64,000 bases of DNA from Paragemmobacter kunshanensis. Lineage in GTDB: Bacteria > Pseudomonadota > Alphaproteobacteria > Rhodobacterales > Rhodobacteraceae. A program made the translations under genes and the position numbers. Each line of letters begins with the position of its first letter. The stretch's first letter is position 1. Below, in pieces: positions 50,101 through 58,930 of this stretch. The stretch is taken from assembly GCF_011059185.1 (NCBI RefSeq), contig NZ_JAALFE010000006.1, positions 119,401 to 183,400 on the forward strand, read 5' to 3'. The notes under the pieces were generated by a model that was not told the origin of the DNA, searched no databases, and saw nothing but the letters and a program-made list of their open reading frames with translations.

Positions 50101-50256
50101 CTCGGCGGTCGACCTCACGTCCGCGAGGGCGAAGCTGAGGTGCTGATCATGGTCGATGATCCGGTCCGACGGGCGCGACAACAGCCGGTTGAGCAAGGTC
50201 TGCCTGGAGCGGAACTCCAGGGTCACCCAATCCGTGTCGTAGAAAAGCTGAATCAT
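47149..50256 (-). CDS. zorD: Zorya ZorD, SNF2-family helicase
   Basis: The 1035-aa protein has an N-terminal region of about 500 residues without recognised motifs, then an SNF2/SF2 ATPase. Walker A NADEQGLGKT has K529, the DEAH-like box is VFDEIQ (D655-E656), and SNF2 motif VI is CNDRIHRIGQTRPV near the C-terminus. In type I Zorya, ZorD is the DNA-acting effector with an SNF2 core of about this size. It is the last of zorA-B-C-D and its ATG overlaps the zorC stop (ATGA). On its own the gene could be mistaken for DISARM DrmD; the upstream motor genes decide. Confidence 0.93.
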   Translation of the reverse strand: MIQLFYDTDWVTLEFRSRQTLLNRLLSRPSDRIIDHDQHLSFALADVRSTAEEAGDEVEIGGSRIRMTHRTLSGLSSETAEALGLPPLIDLTLRTDVSGLLGAPDFRLTHEWVRAGRPELVHRTGAIAQTSGAGSDGLRRLPRWMLDALEVADRFRSGSDLDAHWDALARFRRALEPGVRMSGKDAEARLGMTDFLSGLEVTLTDRFAISPRGEDQFAIIPFSGEAVDTAATEGAPISEREAELNGGRLDTFQNLAFSRGARPAYKLGAQSYLVVDPSAAPVLKVMTEMQRVDPVTRAAFMRNPRQRITDAVTEHLRSKGRLEGLSPAEEQELIEQAAEPAFVETVEYSEYSDRVIGVAVYEKPDIQITGSGTTWLPEAFTGAAAQRIAAMPPDQVEQLIGEVERAMAVGAPTVDVGGAEIPATQTTRVALEQLLETLKGRGEADPVPRPDEPVEQQVGPIIVDTADNLSELRWAARVKPRTRLAPDTLPEVVQADLKGHQRDSFRWKLDAWAAGLPGVLNADEQGLGKTLQAIAFLAWMKENMSRAEGGRTGPVLVVAPTSLLENWELEVDKHLWAPALGNVIRLYGSALGGKKKPGPQGVETESGNAILDLSDLHEAIVDGRGHRYWVLTTYTTLTNYQHSLAKIPFSTAVFDEIQNVKNPTTLSAKAAMAVNADFRIGLTGTPIENSTVDLWAIMEQITPGRFGSLSDFRARFGEPAEGNMRELYSLVFEPQDGLPPVALRRLKEKVAKDLPTKGRRIHPRLMPDIQAATYEEARRKLSSGTRGAALKMLHHIRSVSVHPNAESAAEDAAYVAMSARLQAAVDILRGIRDRGERALVFIEHIKMQHRFIELVKREFRLPRVDLINGSTPIPRRQEIVTRFQRHLKRDEGFEVLVLGPKAAGTGLTLTAATHVIHLSRWWNPAVEEQCNDRIHRIGQTRPVTVHIPMAIHPGYQHNSFDCLLHSLMTRKRRLANSALWPMGDTEGDAGQLQQMLADGATIQTGDPVRSAMTLMFSRDQTNLPLANPDGSIPYS

Positions 50257-52346
50257 CTTCGCCCCCGTGCGGCGTCCCGCCGCATTAGCTCATAGAGCTG
50301 CTGAAGGTCGTGGATCTCCGCCGGGCGGAGATCCGGGTTCCTTGATTTTAGCTTCGCCAGGGCCGTCCCGAGGGTTCGATCCCCGGAGAAGACGTAGCGT
50401 TCGCGTGCGAACGCCTCCATCACCTCGGCGTGCCGGAAAAGGAGCTCAAGCCGCTGCTCGGACGTGTCCGGGAGCGGGGGAAGCGGGGCCGGGTCCGTCA
50501 CCTCCCGCAGCGGCGTCTCCACGGAACGGGCCATGATTCCGGCTGGACCGTGCCCGAACGTCTCCATCGAGGACAGGAGGTGGGCGAGTGCGTTGCGCAG
50601 GTTGTCCGGCAGGGGCCCGTTCGAGCGGATGATCCACTCCAGACTGGCGCGCGCGTTCGGTGAGAGAAGGGTCTTCGTTTTCCCGTCACCCAGCCGATCA
50701 AAATAATCGATGATCGCCCGTGCTGCGGGGGCGCCGGACTTCAACAGCAGGTCAAGCGTCGTCCGGGCGCGATCGGGAGGGGCGGCCGTTCCTGCGGCCG
50801 GAGACCGGGGGGGAGAGGTGATGATGATGCGGGGTGGGACCGCAGCCGGGCCAGCGGGGTGCGGGGCCGGACCGGCAGGCGCGCGAGCCCCCAGATCAAA
50901 TTGGGGCTGGACGGGCGGGTCCCGTCTCAGCGGGGGAGCGTACGGGCGGGGTGGCGGCGTATAACGAGCCGCTGGTGCACGGGGGCGATACACCTTGGTG
51001 TATGGGTTCTTACGGTGAGAACGCCCCACGTCGGCGTTGATCATGTCGCGGACCCACCGCTGCCACGAATCGATACTGTTGTGGGGTTTCGATTCCGGGG
51101 ACGCCCGCATGATCTCGTCGCAATCGTAGCCCTCTTGGAACAGCTTCGGCGCCATAGGGTCGTCCTGATCGAAAACGTGGGTCTTGTAGCTGTGACACCC
51201 GTCGACCATGATCTTGTTGCCGATCTTCATGATCAGGAGCGAGGTGTTTTGCCTGGCGCGTTGAAACCCGAACCGGCTGTCCGCGTTGCGGGCGTCCTCC
51301 CGCATCAGGTGCGCCCGCGCGTAATCGGCCGCCTGGGAAGAGAAGGCCACCCAGGCCGCATCGATCCGCTTCTCGTCGAACAGTTTGAGCCAGAAGTCCC
51401 GCCTCGGCGGCCACATCGCATCCTTCTGCGCCGCGTCCACCACGCCGGTGAAGAAGCGCATGTCCTCGCGGGTGAGCCAGCGGTGGATGACCTCCATGTG
51501 TGCCCGGCCGACCCCGGCCCAGACCCCGCCGGACCGGATACGGGGATCCCCGTACATCTCGATCAGCGCCTCGACGAGATGGGACCGGAGCAGATCGGAC
51601 GGGGCCGTGTTGATCCACGGGCTGGTCAGCGCCTCGATCGCCCGCTCCGCCCCGATTGTGCGGGCCTCACGACCCGGGGGGCGGATCCAGTCGATGTACC
51701 AGTTGATCCGGGTCCGCCCGGTGAGTTCCGGCGCGACCAGCGCGGAGAGGACCTCATGCACCCGCTCCATGAAACCGGGCCCGTGAGGGTTCCGCAGGCC
51801 GGCCCGGCTCAGCTCAAGGAACGGGTCCGTCATCCGGACCATCCGGGACGCGAGAAGGCGGGGTCCGTCCGCCGCGTCAAGGAGCTCCGGCACCTCCTGC
51901 AGGAGGCCTCGCACGGACGGGCTCATCCGGCCCCGTGCGGCGTCAATCGCGGAGGCGACAGACCGGGTGTGCGCCCCGTTCGCCACATAGCTCTCGAGAT
52001 AGACCGCGAACAGCCCGGACAGGAACGTCTCGGATCGGGAGGCGCGCAGCTCCTCAATAAGGAAGCTGCGCGCCTGTGCGAGGTCCGCCCTGTCGCGCCG
52101 TTCTGGGTCGAACACCGCCGAGGCGGCCGCGAGGACGAAGGAGATCCGGGCGTTCTCCCAGTCATCCTTGGCGACCCGGTCACGCAGTCGGACGGCGAGC
52201 GCCTCCCGTTCGCGCGGGTTCACGTTCACGGCCACGTCCGGCCAGCGCTCATGAACCCTCTGGACCGCCGTCTCGATGTAGCGCAGCTCCGGAACCGCCG
52301 GCGGGCTGAACCGGATCAGCCGGGTGATCGCGTCATCGAGCCTCAT
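50253..52346 (-). CDS. zorC: Zorya ZorC, EH-signature protein with long C-terminal extension
   Basis: The 697-aa protein has a mostly helical N-terminal part, an EH_signature-type region at about 350-430 (QNTSLLIMKIGNKIMVDGCH, SKPHNSIDSWQRWV), a Pro-rich linker (about 445-540), and a separate charged helical C-terminal domain of about 150 residues. Typical ZorC is about 550-560 aa, so the linker and tail are extra. D382 seems to occupy the place of the conserved Glu, with H422 the conserved His, as judged by eye. ZorC binds DNA and works with ZorD. It overlaps both neighbours by four bases (ATGA). Confidence 0.85.
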   Translation of the reverse strand: MRLDDAITRLIRFSPPAVPELRYIETAVQRVHERWPDVAVNVNPREREALAVRLRDRVAKDDWENARISFVLAAASAVFDPERRDRADLAQARSFLIEELRASRSETFLSGLFAVYLESYVANGAHTRSVASAIDAARGRMSPSVRGLLQEVPELLDAADGPRLLASRMVRMTDPFLELSRAGLRNPHGPGFMERVHEVLSALVAPELTGRTRINWYIDWIRPPGREARTIGAERAIEALTSPWINTAPSDLLRSHLVEALIEMYGDPRIRSGGVWAGVGRAHMEVIHRWLTREDMRFFTGVVDAAQKDAMWPPRRDFWLKLFDEKRIDAAWVAFSSQAADYARAHLMREDARNADSRFGFQRARQNTSLLIMKIGNKIMVDGCHSYKTHVFDQDDPMAPKLFQEGYDCDEIMRASPESKPHNSIDSWQRWVRDMINADVGRSHRKNPYTKVYRPRAPAARYTPPPRPYAPPLRRDPPVQPQFDLGARAPAGPAPHPAGPAAVPPRIIITSPPRSPAAGTAAPPDRARTTLDLLLKSGAPAARAIIDYFDRLGDGKTKTLLSPNARASLEWIIRSNGPLPDNLRNALAHLLSSMETFGHGPAGIMARSVETPLREVTDPAPLPPLPDTSEQRLELLFRHAEVMEAFARERYVFSGDRTLGTALAKLKSRNPDLRPAEIHDLQQLYELMRRDAARGRR

Positions 52347-53404
52347 TCGGACCCCCCGGCGGCCCGGAGAGCGTCAAGGCGGCGGCCGATCTCCTCGACC
52401 TCCTCCACGGTGCTCGGGGCGTACATGATGATCCTGAGGTCGATCCTCCGGTTCGCGGCCTTCCCTTCTGTGGTCGCGTTGGTCTCGATCGGCCGCATCT
52501 CCCCGTAACCGGATACTGACATGACCGGCTGACCCCGAAGGTTCTCATGGGCAAGGATCGTCCGTTCCTCGTCCAGCATGACGAGCAGGGTCGCGTTTGC
52601 CCGATCTGTTGACAGACGGAGGTTGTTGAGGTCGGACCCGTCTGCGTCCGTGTGTCCCTCGATCTGGACCGCCTCGATCAGCGCGTTGCCGCTGTCGCAG
52701 TCCGGGCCGCGGTTCGCTCGGTCCCCGAGGGTGAAACAGACGAGGATCTCATCCAGCAGGCGACCCATCGTGTCGACGATCTGCCGCTGCCGCGGCTCAA
52801 GCTGGCTGGACCCGCTCCTGAAAAGGCCTTCCCCCTGGAAGCGGAGCGCGTCCTGTTCCGCGCTGATGACCACCTGAAGGTCAGGAAACTCGATCAGGAG
52901 CCGCTCGCGTAGCTCGATCAGTATCTCCCGGCGCTGCTCGATCGCTTGGGCCAGATAGGCCTCCAGAGGGTTGATCTGCTGAAGCCGGGAGAGGCGCTCA
53001 AGGAGATCGTCGCGTTCCGCCGTGACGGCATCAAGATCACGCTGAAGCTGATCGACCAGCGCCTCAAGCTCTCTGATCCGCGCAAGGAGGTCCGCATTCT
53101 CCGCCCTGAGCCGGTCCCGCTCCTCGATTGCCGCATTGCGCTCGGAGATCGCGGCATCCAGCGCCTCGCGTGCCGCGTCCCGTTCCGCCTCCAGCCGCCG
53201 GATATCCGCACGTGCCTCCCGAAGATCGTTGAGGATCACGTTGAACTGATCCCGCGGGACCGTGTCCTGGCTGCTGAGCTGGGTGGCGAAGAAGGCGAGT
53301 AGGATCATCACGATCAGAAGGAAGCTGATCGTCATGTCCGTCATCGTAACAAAGACGGACTCCTCCTCATCCTCTTGTGTCCGCCGCCGAACGAGCCCCC
53401 GCAT
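52343..53404 (-). CDS. zorB: Zorya ZorB, MotB/OmpA-like stator subunit
   Basis: The 353-aa protein has one membrane helix (about 17-40) with D23 in FVTMTDMTISFLL, the position of the proton-carrying Asp of MotB. A long coiled coil (about 53-145) follows, then an OmpA-like peptidoglycan-binding domain (about 180-328) with EGHTDADGSDLNNLRLSTDRA and ANRRIDLRI. ZorB dimerises in the ZorA pentamer to form a proton-driven motor in the inner membrane anchored to the cell wall. The gene starts two bases after the zorA stop. Confidence 0.94.
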   Translation of the reverse strand: MRGLVRRRTQEDEEESVFVTMTDMTISFLLIVMILLAFFATQLSSQDTVPRDQFNVILNDLREARADIRRLEAERDAAREALDAAISERNAAIEERDRLRAENADLLARIRELEALVDQLQRDLDAVTAERDDLLERLSRLQQINPLEAYLAQAIEQRREILIELRERLLIEFPDLQVVISAEQDALRFQGEGLFRSGSSQLEPRQRQIVDTMGRLLDEILVCFTLGDRANRGPDCDSGNALIEAVQIEGHTDADGSDLNNLRLSTDRANATLLVMLDEERTILAHENLRGQPVMSVSGYGEMRPIETNATTEGKAANRRIDLRIIMYAPSTVEEVEEIGRRLDALRAAGGSE

Positions 53405-53406
53405 GA

Positions 53407-55455
53407 TCAGCGCCTCGATTCAGGAAGGAACTTCTCGGCCCGGTCGACGATCTCGTGCATCTTGTCGATCGCCGGGGCGAGTTCCCCGTTCATGGTGCGA
53501 ACGTGCCCGAACAGGGTGTCCACCGCGGTTCGGACGTGCTTGGTGAACTCCTCGAAAGCTGACCCGAGTTTTTCGTCCATGTCGTCGATCTGCTCGCGCT
53601 GGCGCTCGATCTGGGTCAGCGCCTCCCCAAGTTTTGCAAGTGTCGCCTCGAGGAGCTTCTGCTCCGCGCCAAGGGCGGACTTCGCCGCGTCAAGGATCCG
53701 CACGGCCCCCTCAGCTGTCTCCCGGGCGCTACGAGTGACCGTGTCCGCGGCGCGCTCCGCGCTTATCGAGAGTCCGGTCACTGCCGTCTCGATCTGTTCC
53801 ACGCTGCCCCGGATAGGTCCGGCCGCGGCCGCGAGCTCACGCGAGGCGGCTGTGACGGACTGGGCCGCGTCACGGGTCGCCTCCCCCCCTGCCCGGATGT
53901 TCCCGGCCGCGGTCGCGATCTGCCCGGACCCGTCCTTCAGGCGGGTCGCCATCTGGTCCAGCTGCTCAACAACCTCGCTGATCGGGTCGATCAGGTCTTC
54001 ACGGAGCTTGTCCCCGAATGACCCGGTGGCGCTCAGGAGGTCCGCCCCGCTACGAGAGACCGCCTCGACCAGTTCCTTACCAGCCAGGCTCACGGCGCCG
54101 CTGACCTCCACCCCGGCCATCTCCATCCTGGACCGGACCGCGGCAGAGCCGGATTCGGCCGCCGCCTCAAGCCGCTCCTTGAAGCTGTCCGCAGACGTCC
54201 GCATCGCGTCGGCCGCCTCCCGAAGCGCGTCCGCCCCCTCGGACGTGTTTCGCCGGATCCCCTCAAGGGTTTCGTTCATGATCCCAAGGAGCTTTTCAGC
54301 GCCCGCGTTCAGCGTCCCGTCCGTCGTCTCCGCGGCGGAGGCGAGGCGGGCTGTCAGGTCCTCAGCGGCCCGGGCGAGCCGGGCGATGGAACTCTCCATC
54401 TCTTGGCCCATCCGGCCAGCGCTCTGGTCCATGCGGTCCGAAAGGTGGGCGATCTTTTCGCCGGCGGCGGAAAGCTGCGTGCTCGCCTCGGAGAGGGCGC
54501 GTCCCACGTCCTCCGAGAAGCGGGAGGACAGGTCGTTTACCATCTGGCCGACCCCGTCGGCGCCCGCCTTCCCGACCCGTTCAAGCAGCGGGGCCATAGC
54601 GGCCCCGATCGAGGTGGCGATCGACTCCGGGATCTCCTTGCGCAGCGGCTCGCCGAGCTTCTCGACCAGCTCAAGCCCGATCCGCTTGAAGCTGTCCTCC
54701 TGACCGCGGGCGATTGCCAGCTGTTTGAGGGCGACCCCCTCAAGGCTTACGAAGCTGAGACGCTCCTCCAGACGCACGCAGAGCAGATGGATGTCGCGCT
54801 CGACCCACCCCATGGAGACCCGAAGTGTGATCGTGAACAGGATGGACGCCAGAAGACCGGTCAAGGACATGATGAATTTTGCGGACGCGGCCCCGAGCAG
54901 GTTGGTAAGTGCGTCCTGCATCGCAATTTGATCCGCCGCGTTACTGAGACCAACTCCGATCGCCTGCAACGCCGAGATGAGTCCGAGGAAGGTCAGTAGG
55001 AGGCCGACGGACACGAAAAGACCCGGCAGATGTCTGTAGAACCCCGGGCCGTAGTGGAGATCCTCAAGGTTAAAGAAGCTCGAAGGGCGAACGCTGTTGC
55101 GAAGCACGGGCGGGGAGACCGTCTCGTCGAGAACCAGCGTCTCCCGGAACTCTGACCAGGCGGCGGTGATATGCGCGTACCCCTTCTTGGTGCGACGGGA
55201 CTTCACTTCAGAGTCGATCCGCGGCGACTGGGCCGTGAATTCCTCCTCATTGTTGGGCTTCGCGATCAGCCCGTTCAACCAACGCAAGGTGGTGAGCTTC
55301 TGACGCGTGGTGACCACCACCATGAGCACCGAAAGGGCGAGCCAGCAGAGGATCAGAATGGAGATCCAGCCGGGCATCTGCTCCTGGGTAAGGAACGAAG
55401 AGGCCCAGAAAATGAACTGGGACATGCCCGTCCCGATGCCGCCAAGTAACTCCAA
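53407..55455 (-). CDS. zorA: Zorya ZorA, MotA/ExbB-like motor with long cytoplasmic tail
   Basis: The 682-aa protein has helices at about 31-50, 144-166 and 193-214, the last two forming a MotA/TolQ/ExbB-type channel pair (LFVSVGLLLTFLGLISAL; AAKFIMSLTGLLASILFT). A tail of over 400 residues of heptad-rich, Ala/Glu/Ser-rich helix (about 250-680) follows. That tail matches the long intracellular tail of ZorA that transmits the infection signal. TTG at 55455 is used with a GGAAGGGAAG purine run upstream; ATG at 55425 is the alternative. It is the first gene of the Zorya operon. Confidence 0.93.
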   Translation of the reverse strand: MELLGGIGTGMSQFIFWASSFLTQEQMPGWISILILCWLALSVLMVVVTTRQKLTTLRWLNGLIAKPNNEEEFTAQSPRIDSEVKSRRTKKGYAHITAAWSEFRETLVLDETVSPPVLRNSVRPSSFFNLEDLHYGPGFYRHLPGLFVSVGLLLTFLGLISALQAIGVGLSNAADQIAMQDALTNLLGAASAKFIMSLTGLLASILFTITLRVSMGWVERDIHLLCVRLEERLSFVSLEGVALKQLAIARGQEDSFKRIGLELVEKLGEPLRKEIPESIATSIGAAMAPLLERVGKAGADGVGQMVNDLSSRFSEDVGRALSEASTQLSAAGEKIAHLSDRMDQSAGRMGQEMESSIARLARAAEDLTARLASAAETTDGTLNAGAEKLLGIMNETLEGIRRNTSEGADALREAADAMRTSADSFKERLEAAAESGSAAVRSRMEMAGVEVSGAVSLAGKELVEAVSRSGADLLSATGSFGDKLREDLIDPISEVVEQLDQMATRLKDGSGQIATAAGNIRAGGEATRDAAQSVTAASRELAAAAGPIRGSVEQIETAVTGLSISAERAADTVTRSARETAEGAVRILDAAKSALGAEQKLLEATLAKLGEALTQIERQREQIDDMDEKLGSAFEEFTKHVRTAVDTLFGHVRTMNGELAPAIDKMHEIVDRAEKFLPESRR

Positions 55456-55582
55456 CTTGTTCTTCCCTTCCGATCACGCCCCGAATTCGATTGTTCTCTC
55501 ACAAATCATGAAACATCTAACCGCAGCTTCTGTTAACCATTGATATTCCGCATCTATCTGACGCTAAAGCGCCCCAGCATTC
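55456..55582 (-). promoter_or_regulatory. Probable zorA promoter region
   Basis: This 127-base AT-rich spacer between the GIY-YIG gene stop and zorA is the only gap of this size inside the two operons. It likely carries a promoter for the Zorya genes. No confident -35/-10 pair is assigned, and no terminator hairpin was seen, so read-through from the upstream operon is also possible. Confidence 0.45.
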
Positions 55583-56833
55583 TTAGGGTTGGGCGCCTGC
55601 CTTTTTCCGGATGGTCTGGCTCTGTGGGTCGTATTCCAGCTCATGCAAGTTCCCGTCTCGAATTGCCTGTACGGCCCGGCTCACATGCTCCGGCAGCACG
55701 TAGAACCACTCCCGCGGGTAGACCTTCCGGTCGAACCGGTCCGTGATCCACAAGTCGCGCGGACGGGCGGCGTCAAAGAACCGGTGCAGAAGCCCCTCTA
55801 CCTTGCGCCATGACAGGTTCACCAGGTCATAGGTCGCCACCAACTCCACGGGGGCCAGCAGGAAGGTCGGGTCGTCGCGCGCGTCCGCGATCCGGCGGCG
55901 GACTTCTTGGGTGGTGACCCCGATCTTCAGGAGGATGCCGCTCACCGCCGCGATGGCGGGGTCCTTCGACTTGCTCCGGACCACGTAGACTGTCCCGGTC
56001 AGGTCGATCCGGTCCGCCTCCCAGTCAGGGTCCATCGCCCCGAGCCCGTGGCGGTGGATAGCACGCGCGGTCGGGTCGTCCGCCAGCGCCTTGCGGAAGG
56101 AAGAGAGGAGCGGGTCACTCTCCATCCCGTTCGAAAAGATGATCCGGAGCCGGTGATCCCGCTTGCCGGCCCGCGCGGTCATCTCCGCCTTCTCGGCCAC
56201 GTAGGTCAGGAGCCCCTTGCGGATGAAGAGGGACCCCTCGTCCACCCGGACCTCCTCGTTGAAGTTGATAGGGCGCACCTCCCGCTCTCCGGACTCGAGC
56301 GCGGCTTGGGTCCGCTCGAACATCTCCCGAAACCGGTCGAAGTCGTGGCAGGGGTAGAACTCTGCCTTATGATCCGGGACCAGCCGATCCTCCGCCGGGG
56401 TGACGTGCCGGATCGTGGTCAGCGCCTCGGACACGTCCAGCTCATCGTCATCGAAGATGTCGTCGAGGGAGGCGGGGATCTCCCTCTCATCCGGCTCCTC
56501 GCGCCAATCCCGGTCCGGAGGCGGTGGCGCAGCGGTCAGCGCCAAGGGTCCGCCGGATAGGAGGCTGTTCCGATCCACGTCCGCCAGGTCCTCCGCCGGC
56601 CCGTTGTCCGCGAGGCGCTTCCAGATGACCCCGAGCCGCATCTCATCATGGTCTTCCGCCTCCGGGTTCGGGACCCGACCGCTCCGTTCAAAGAACTCGT
56701 TCACCTTCTCGACCAGTTGCGCGTCCCGCTCCCGCTCCGGGGTGCGGGCAGCACGGGGCCGGAGCGTCACGTTCAGGAGGCCCAGATCGTCCTCCTCCGC
56801 AAGAATCTCCTCGATCGACCGGTACCGGGCCAT
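55583..56833 (-). CDS. GIY-YIG nuclease-family protein (T5orf172 domain)
   Basis: The 416-aa protein has an acidic N-terminal half without recognised motifs (many Asp/Glu, e.g. SLDDIFDDDELDVSEAL). The C-terminal T5orf172/GIY-YIG-like domain (about 280-395) has GTVYVVRSKS with Y283, LLKIGVTTQEVRRRI with K303-I-G305, a putative metal-binding Glu in KVEGLLHRFFDAAR, and PREWFYVLP. It is the last gene of the five-gene operon, three bases after the helicase stop. Inference: it is the cleaving component of the restriction-like system. Alternative: a non-nucleolytic GIY-YIG relative. Confidence 0.82.
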   Translation of the reverse strand: MARYRSIEEILAEEDDLGLLNVTLRPRAARTPERERDAQLVEKVNEFFERSGRVPNPEAEDHDEMRLGVIWKRLADNGPAEDLADVDRNSLLSGGPLALTAAPPPPDRDWREEPDEREIPASLDDIFDDDELDVSEALTTIRHVTPAEDRLVPDHKAEFYPCHDFDRFREMFERTQAALESGEREVRPINFNEEVRVDEGSLFIRKGLLTYVAEKAEMTARAGKRDHRLRIIFSNGMESDPLLSSFRKALADDPTARAIHRHGLGAMDPDWEADRIDLTGTVYVVRSKSKDPAIAAVSGILLKIGVTTQEVRRRIADARDDPTFLLAPVELVATYDLVNLSWRKVEGLLHRFFDAARPRDLWITDRFDRKVYPREWFYVLPEHVSRAVQAIRDGNLHELEYDPQSQTIRKKAGAQP

Positions 56834-56836
56834 GCG

Positions 56837-58930
56837 TCAACCCCGCGCCGCGTCTTGGGCGGCACGCATCCGCTCCGCTTTCTTGGTCCGAATGTAGGCG
56901 TGTGCCTCGGCCAGCCGACGCTCAAGGTCGTCGGCGGCGTGCGGGTTCGGGGGGCGGCCTTCTTGGGCCGTGAAACGCTTGATCCGGGGCCATAGGACCA
57001 ACGCCTCCTCCTCCGTCATCTGGATGCGTTGCGCGACCATCGCGCTCTGGATCTGCTGGAGGAGCGGGGTGTCGAGCGCCTTGGAGGCAACGTCGAACCC
57101 TTCGCGGAACGGGTTGATCGAGTCGATGAGGTCGATGTCCAGCTCGCGCACGTTGATGAACTTCTTCACCATCCGTATCAGGTTCATCGCGTCCGGGGCG
57201 TTCGGCTCGCCATCCGGCGGGGCGGTAGTCCATGTTCCCGCCGGTTCGGCCAGCCCCTTCTGCCCCTCCTCCTGCGCCATGCGGCGCGCGATCGCCGCAA
57301 TGTTCATCCGGGCGGCCAAGTCCTGTCGGATCGCCTCCGTCTCATCCGGGGTCAGGTTCTCGTAGCTCTTCTCGATGATGTCGGTCAGGATCAGCTGGGT
57401 CGCCACCTCCGGCGCCACGTCATCCGCCACGGTGCGCCGGTCGATCTGCTGGCAGGCCTTGGCGACAAGCTCGTGCATGTCGTTCTCGACGATCTCGCGC
57501 GCCCGGGCGGTGGGTGGCAGCATCAGGCCGCCGATCCCGATATGGACCCGTCCCTCATGGTCCACTTCGACCGGGGGCCGGGTGTCCCCGTCCTCGCGCC
57601 GGTAGAACTTGAAGTTCGGTTGCAGGACCTGCTCCATCAGGAGCGCCCCGGAAATCGCCTTCAGCATGTCGTTGACCGCGTCCGTGACCAACCCGGTTTC
57701 CACTCCCGGCTCCGCCACCAGGTTGGTGAACTGGGCGTGGCGCTTGCCGGGCGCATCGCGCGTGGCGCGACCGATGATCTGCACGATCTCGGTCAGCGAT
57801 GACCGGTAGCCGATGGTCAGCGCGTGCTCGCACCAGACCCAGTCGAACCCCTCCTTCGCCATCCCCAGCGCGATGATCAGGTCGACCTTGTCCCTGTCCG
57901 CCGCGTCTTCCCGCTTCCCGTCAGGGCCGGTGACCTCTCGCGTCAAAGACGCCTTCACCGTGTCCCGTTCCGGCCCGTCATCGACCAGGTCCGCCACCTT
58001 CAACACCCGCCCGTCCGGCAGTCGAACCAGATCGAACCCGGTCTCGGGCTCGCGGCCGATCACCTCGCCCAAGGCGTCGAGGATTGCGCCCACCTCGGAC
58101 TGCTTGACGTCATAGGCCTCGGCCGAGCCGCGGTGCGGGATGTGGATGATCGTCTTGAGGTCCGGGTTCAAGACCTCCGGGATCGCGCTGATATAGTTGT
58201 CCCGGTAAAAGCTGTAGGAGATCCCGAGGCTTTTCAGGAACCGGTACCCATCCAGCTGCTCGTAGTAGCTGTAGGTGATCGACCGGAACAGCGCCTCATC
58301 CTCGGGGCGCAGGACCGGGATGCTGTCGCCCCGGAAATAGGACCCGGTCATCGCCATGATATGCGCCCGGCCCCGGGCAAGCAGGCGGCGCAGGATCTCG
58401 CCCAGCCGATTGTCGTCCCCGGCGCTGACGTGGTGGAATTCGTCGATGGCGATCAGGCAGTCGTCGAAGGCAGCCGTCCCCTCATCTTCTGCGATCTCGT
58501 CGAAGGCGAAGCGGAAGGTGGCGTGGGTGCAGACCAGAACCCGGTCGTCGGAGGCCATGAACTCCCGCACAGCGCGCACCTTGCGCGCGGTCGCCCCCTC
58601 CTCCGCCCCGTTCAGGCAGAGGTTCCAGCGGGGCTGGACCTCCCAGTCCGCGAAGAACCCGTAGGAAGTGAGGTCGGTGGACCGGAACGAGGCCCCGATC
58701 GAGGTTTCGGGCACGCAGACGATCACCTTGCCGACCCCCTGGTTCTCCAGCTTGTCGAGCGCCACGAACATCAGCGCGCGGGACTTGCCGGCGGCGGGCG
58801 GGGCCTTCAGCAGCAGGAACTGGGCGGCGCGGGCCTCATAGACCCGGGCCTGCATAGGGCGCATCCCCATCGCGTTAGGCGCCTGGGTCTTGCCGGTCTG
58901 GCCGTAGGTCACGCGGACGAAATCGGTCAT
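56837..58930 (-). CDS. SF2 DEAD/DEAH-type helicase of the restriction-like operon
   Basis: The 697-aa helicase has Walker A APPAAGKSRA (K49), Walker B-type box IAIDEFHH (D163-E164-F165-H166), SAT-like MTGSYF near 194-199, and motif VI QIIGRATR at 384-391. A helical C-terminal region (about 430-697) has no recognised motif. The architecture resembles ResIII/type I R-type translocases without a fused nuclease. Its start overlaps the methyltransferase stop by one base (TGATG). In context it would translocate DNA for the partner nuclease(s). Confidence 0.9.
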   Translation of the reverse strand: MTDFVRVTYGQTGKTQAPNAMGMRPMQARVYEARAAQFLLLKAPPAAGKSRALMFVALDKLENQGVGKVIVCVPETSIGASFRSTDLTSYGFFADWEVQPRWNLCLNGAEEGATARKVRAVREFMASDDRVLVCTHATFRFAFDEIAEDEGTAAFDDCLIAIDEFHHVSAGDDNRLGEILRRLLARGRAHIMAMTGSYFRGDSIPVLRPEDEALFRSITYSYYEQLDGYRFLKSLGISYSFYRDNYISAIPEVLNPDLKTIIHIPHRGSAEAYDVKQSEVGAILDALGEVIGREPETGFDLVRLPDGRVLKVADLVDDGPERDTVKASLTREVTGPDGKREDAADRDKVDLIIALGMAKEGFDWVWCEHALTIGYRSSLTEIVQIIGRATRDAPGKRHAQFTNLVAEPGVETGLVTDAVNDMLKAISGALLMEQVLQPNFKFYRREDGDTRPPVEVDHEGRVHIGIGGLMLPPTARAREIVENDMHELVAKACQQIDRRTVADDVAPEVATQLILTDIIEKSYENLTPDETEAIRQDLAARMNIAAIARRMAQEEGQKGLAEPAGTWTTAPPDGEPNAPDAMNLIRMVKKFINVRELDIDLIDSINPFREGFDVASKALDTPLLQQIQSAMVAQRIQMTEEEALVLWPRIKRFTAQEGRPPNPHAADDLERRLAEAHAYIRTKKAERMRAAQDAARG

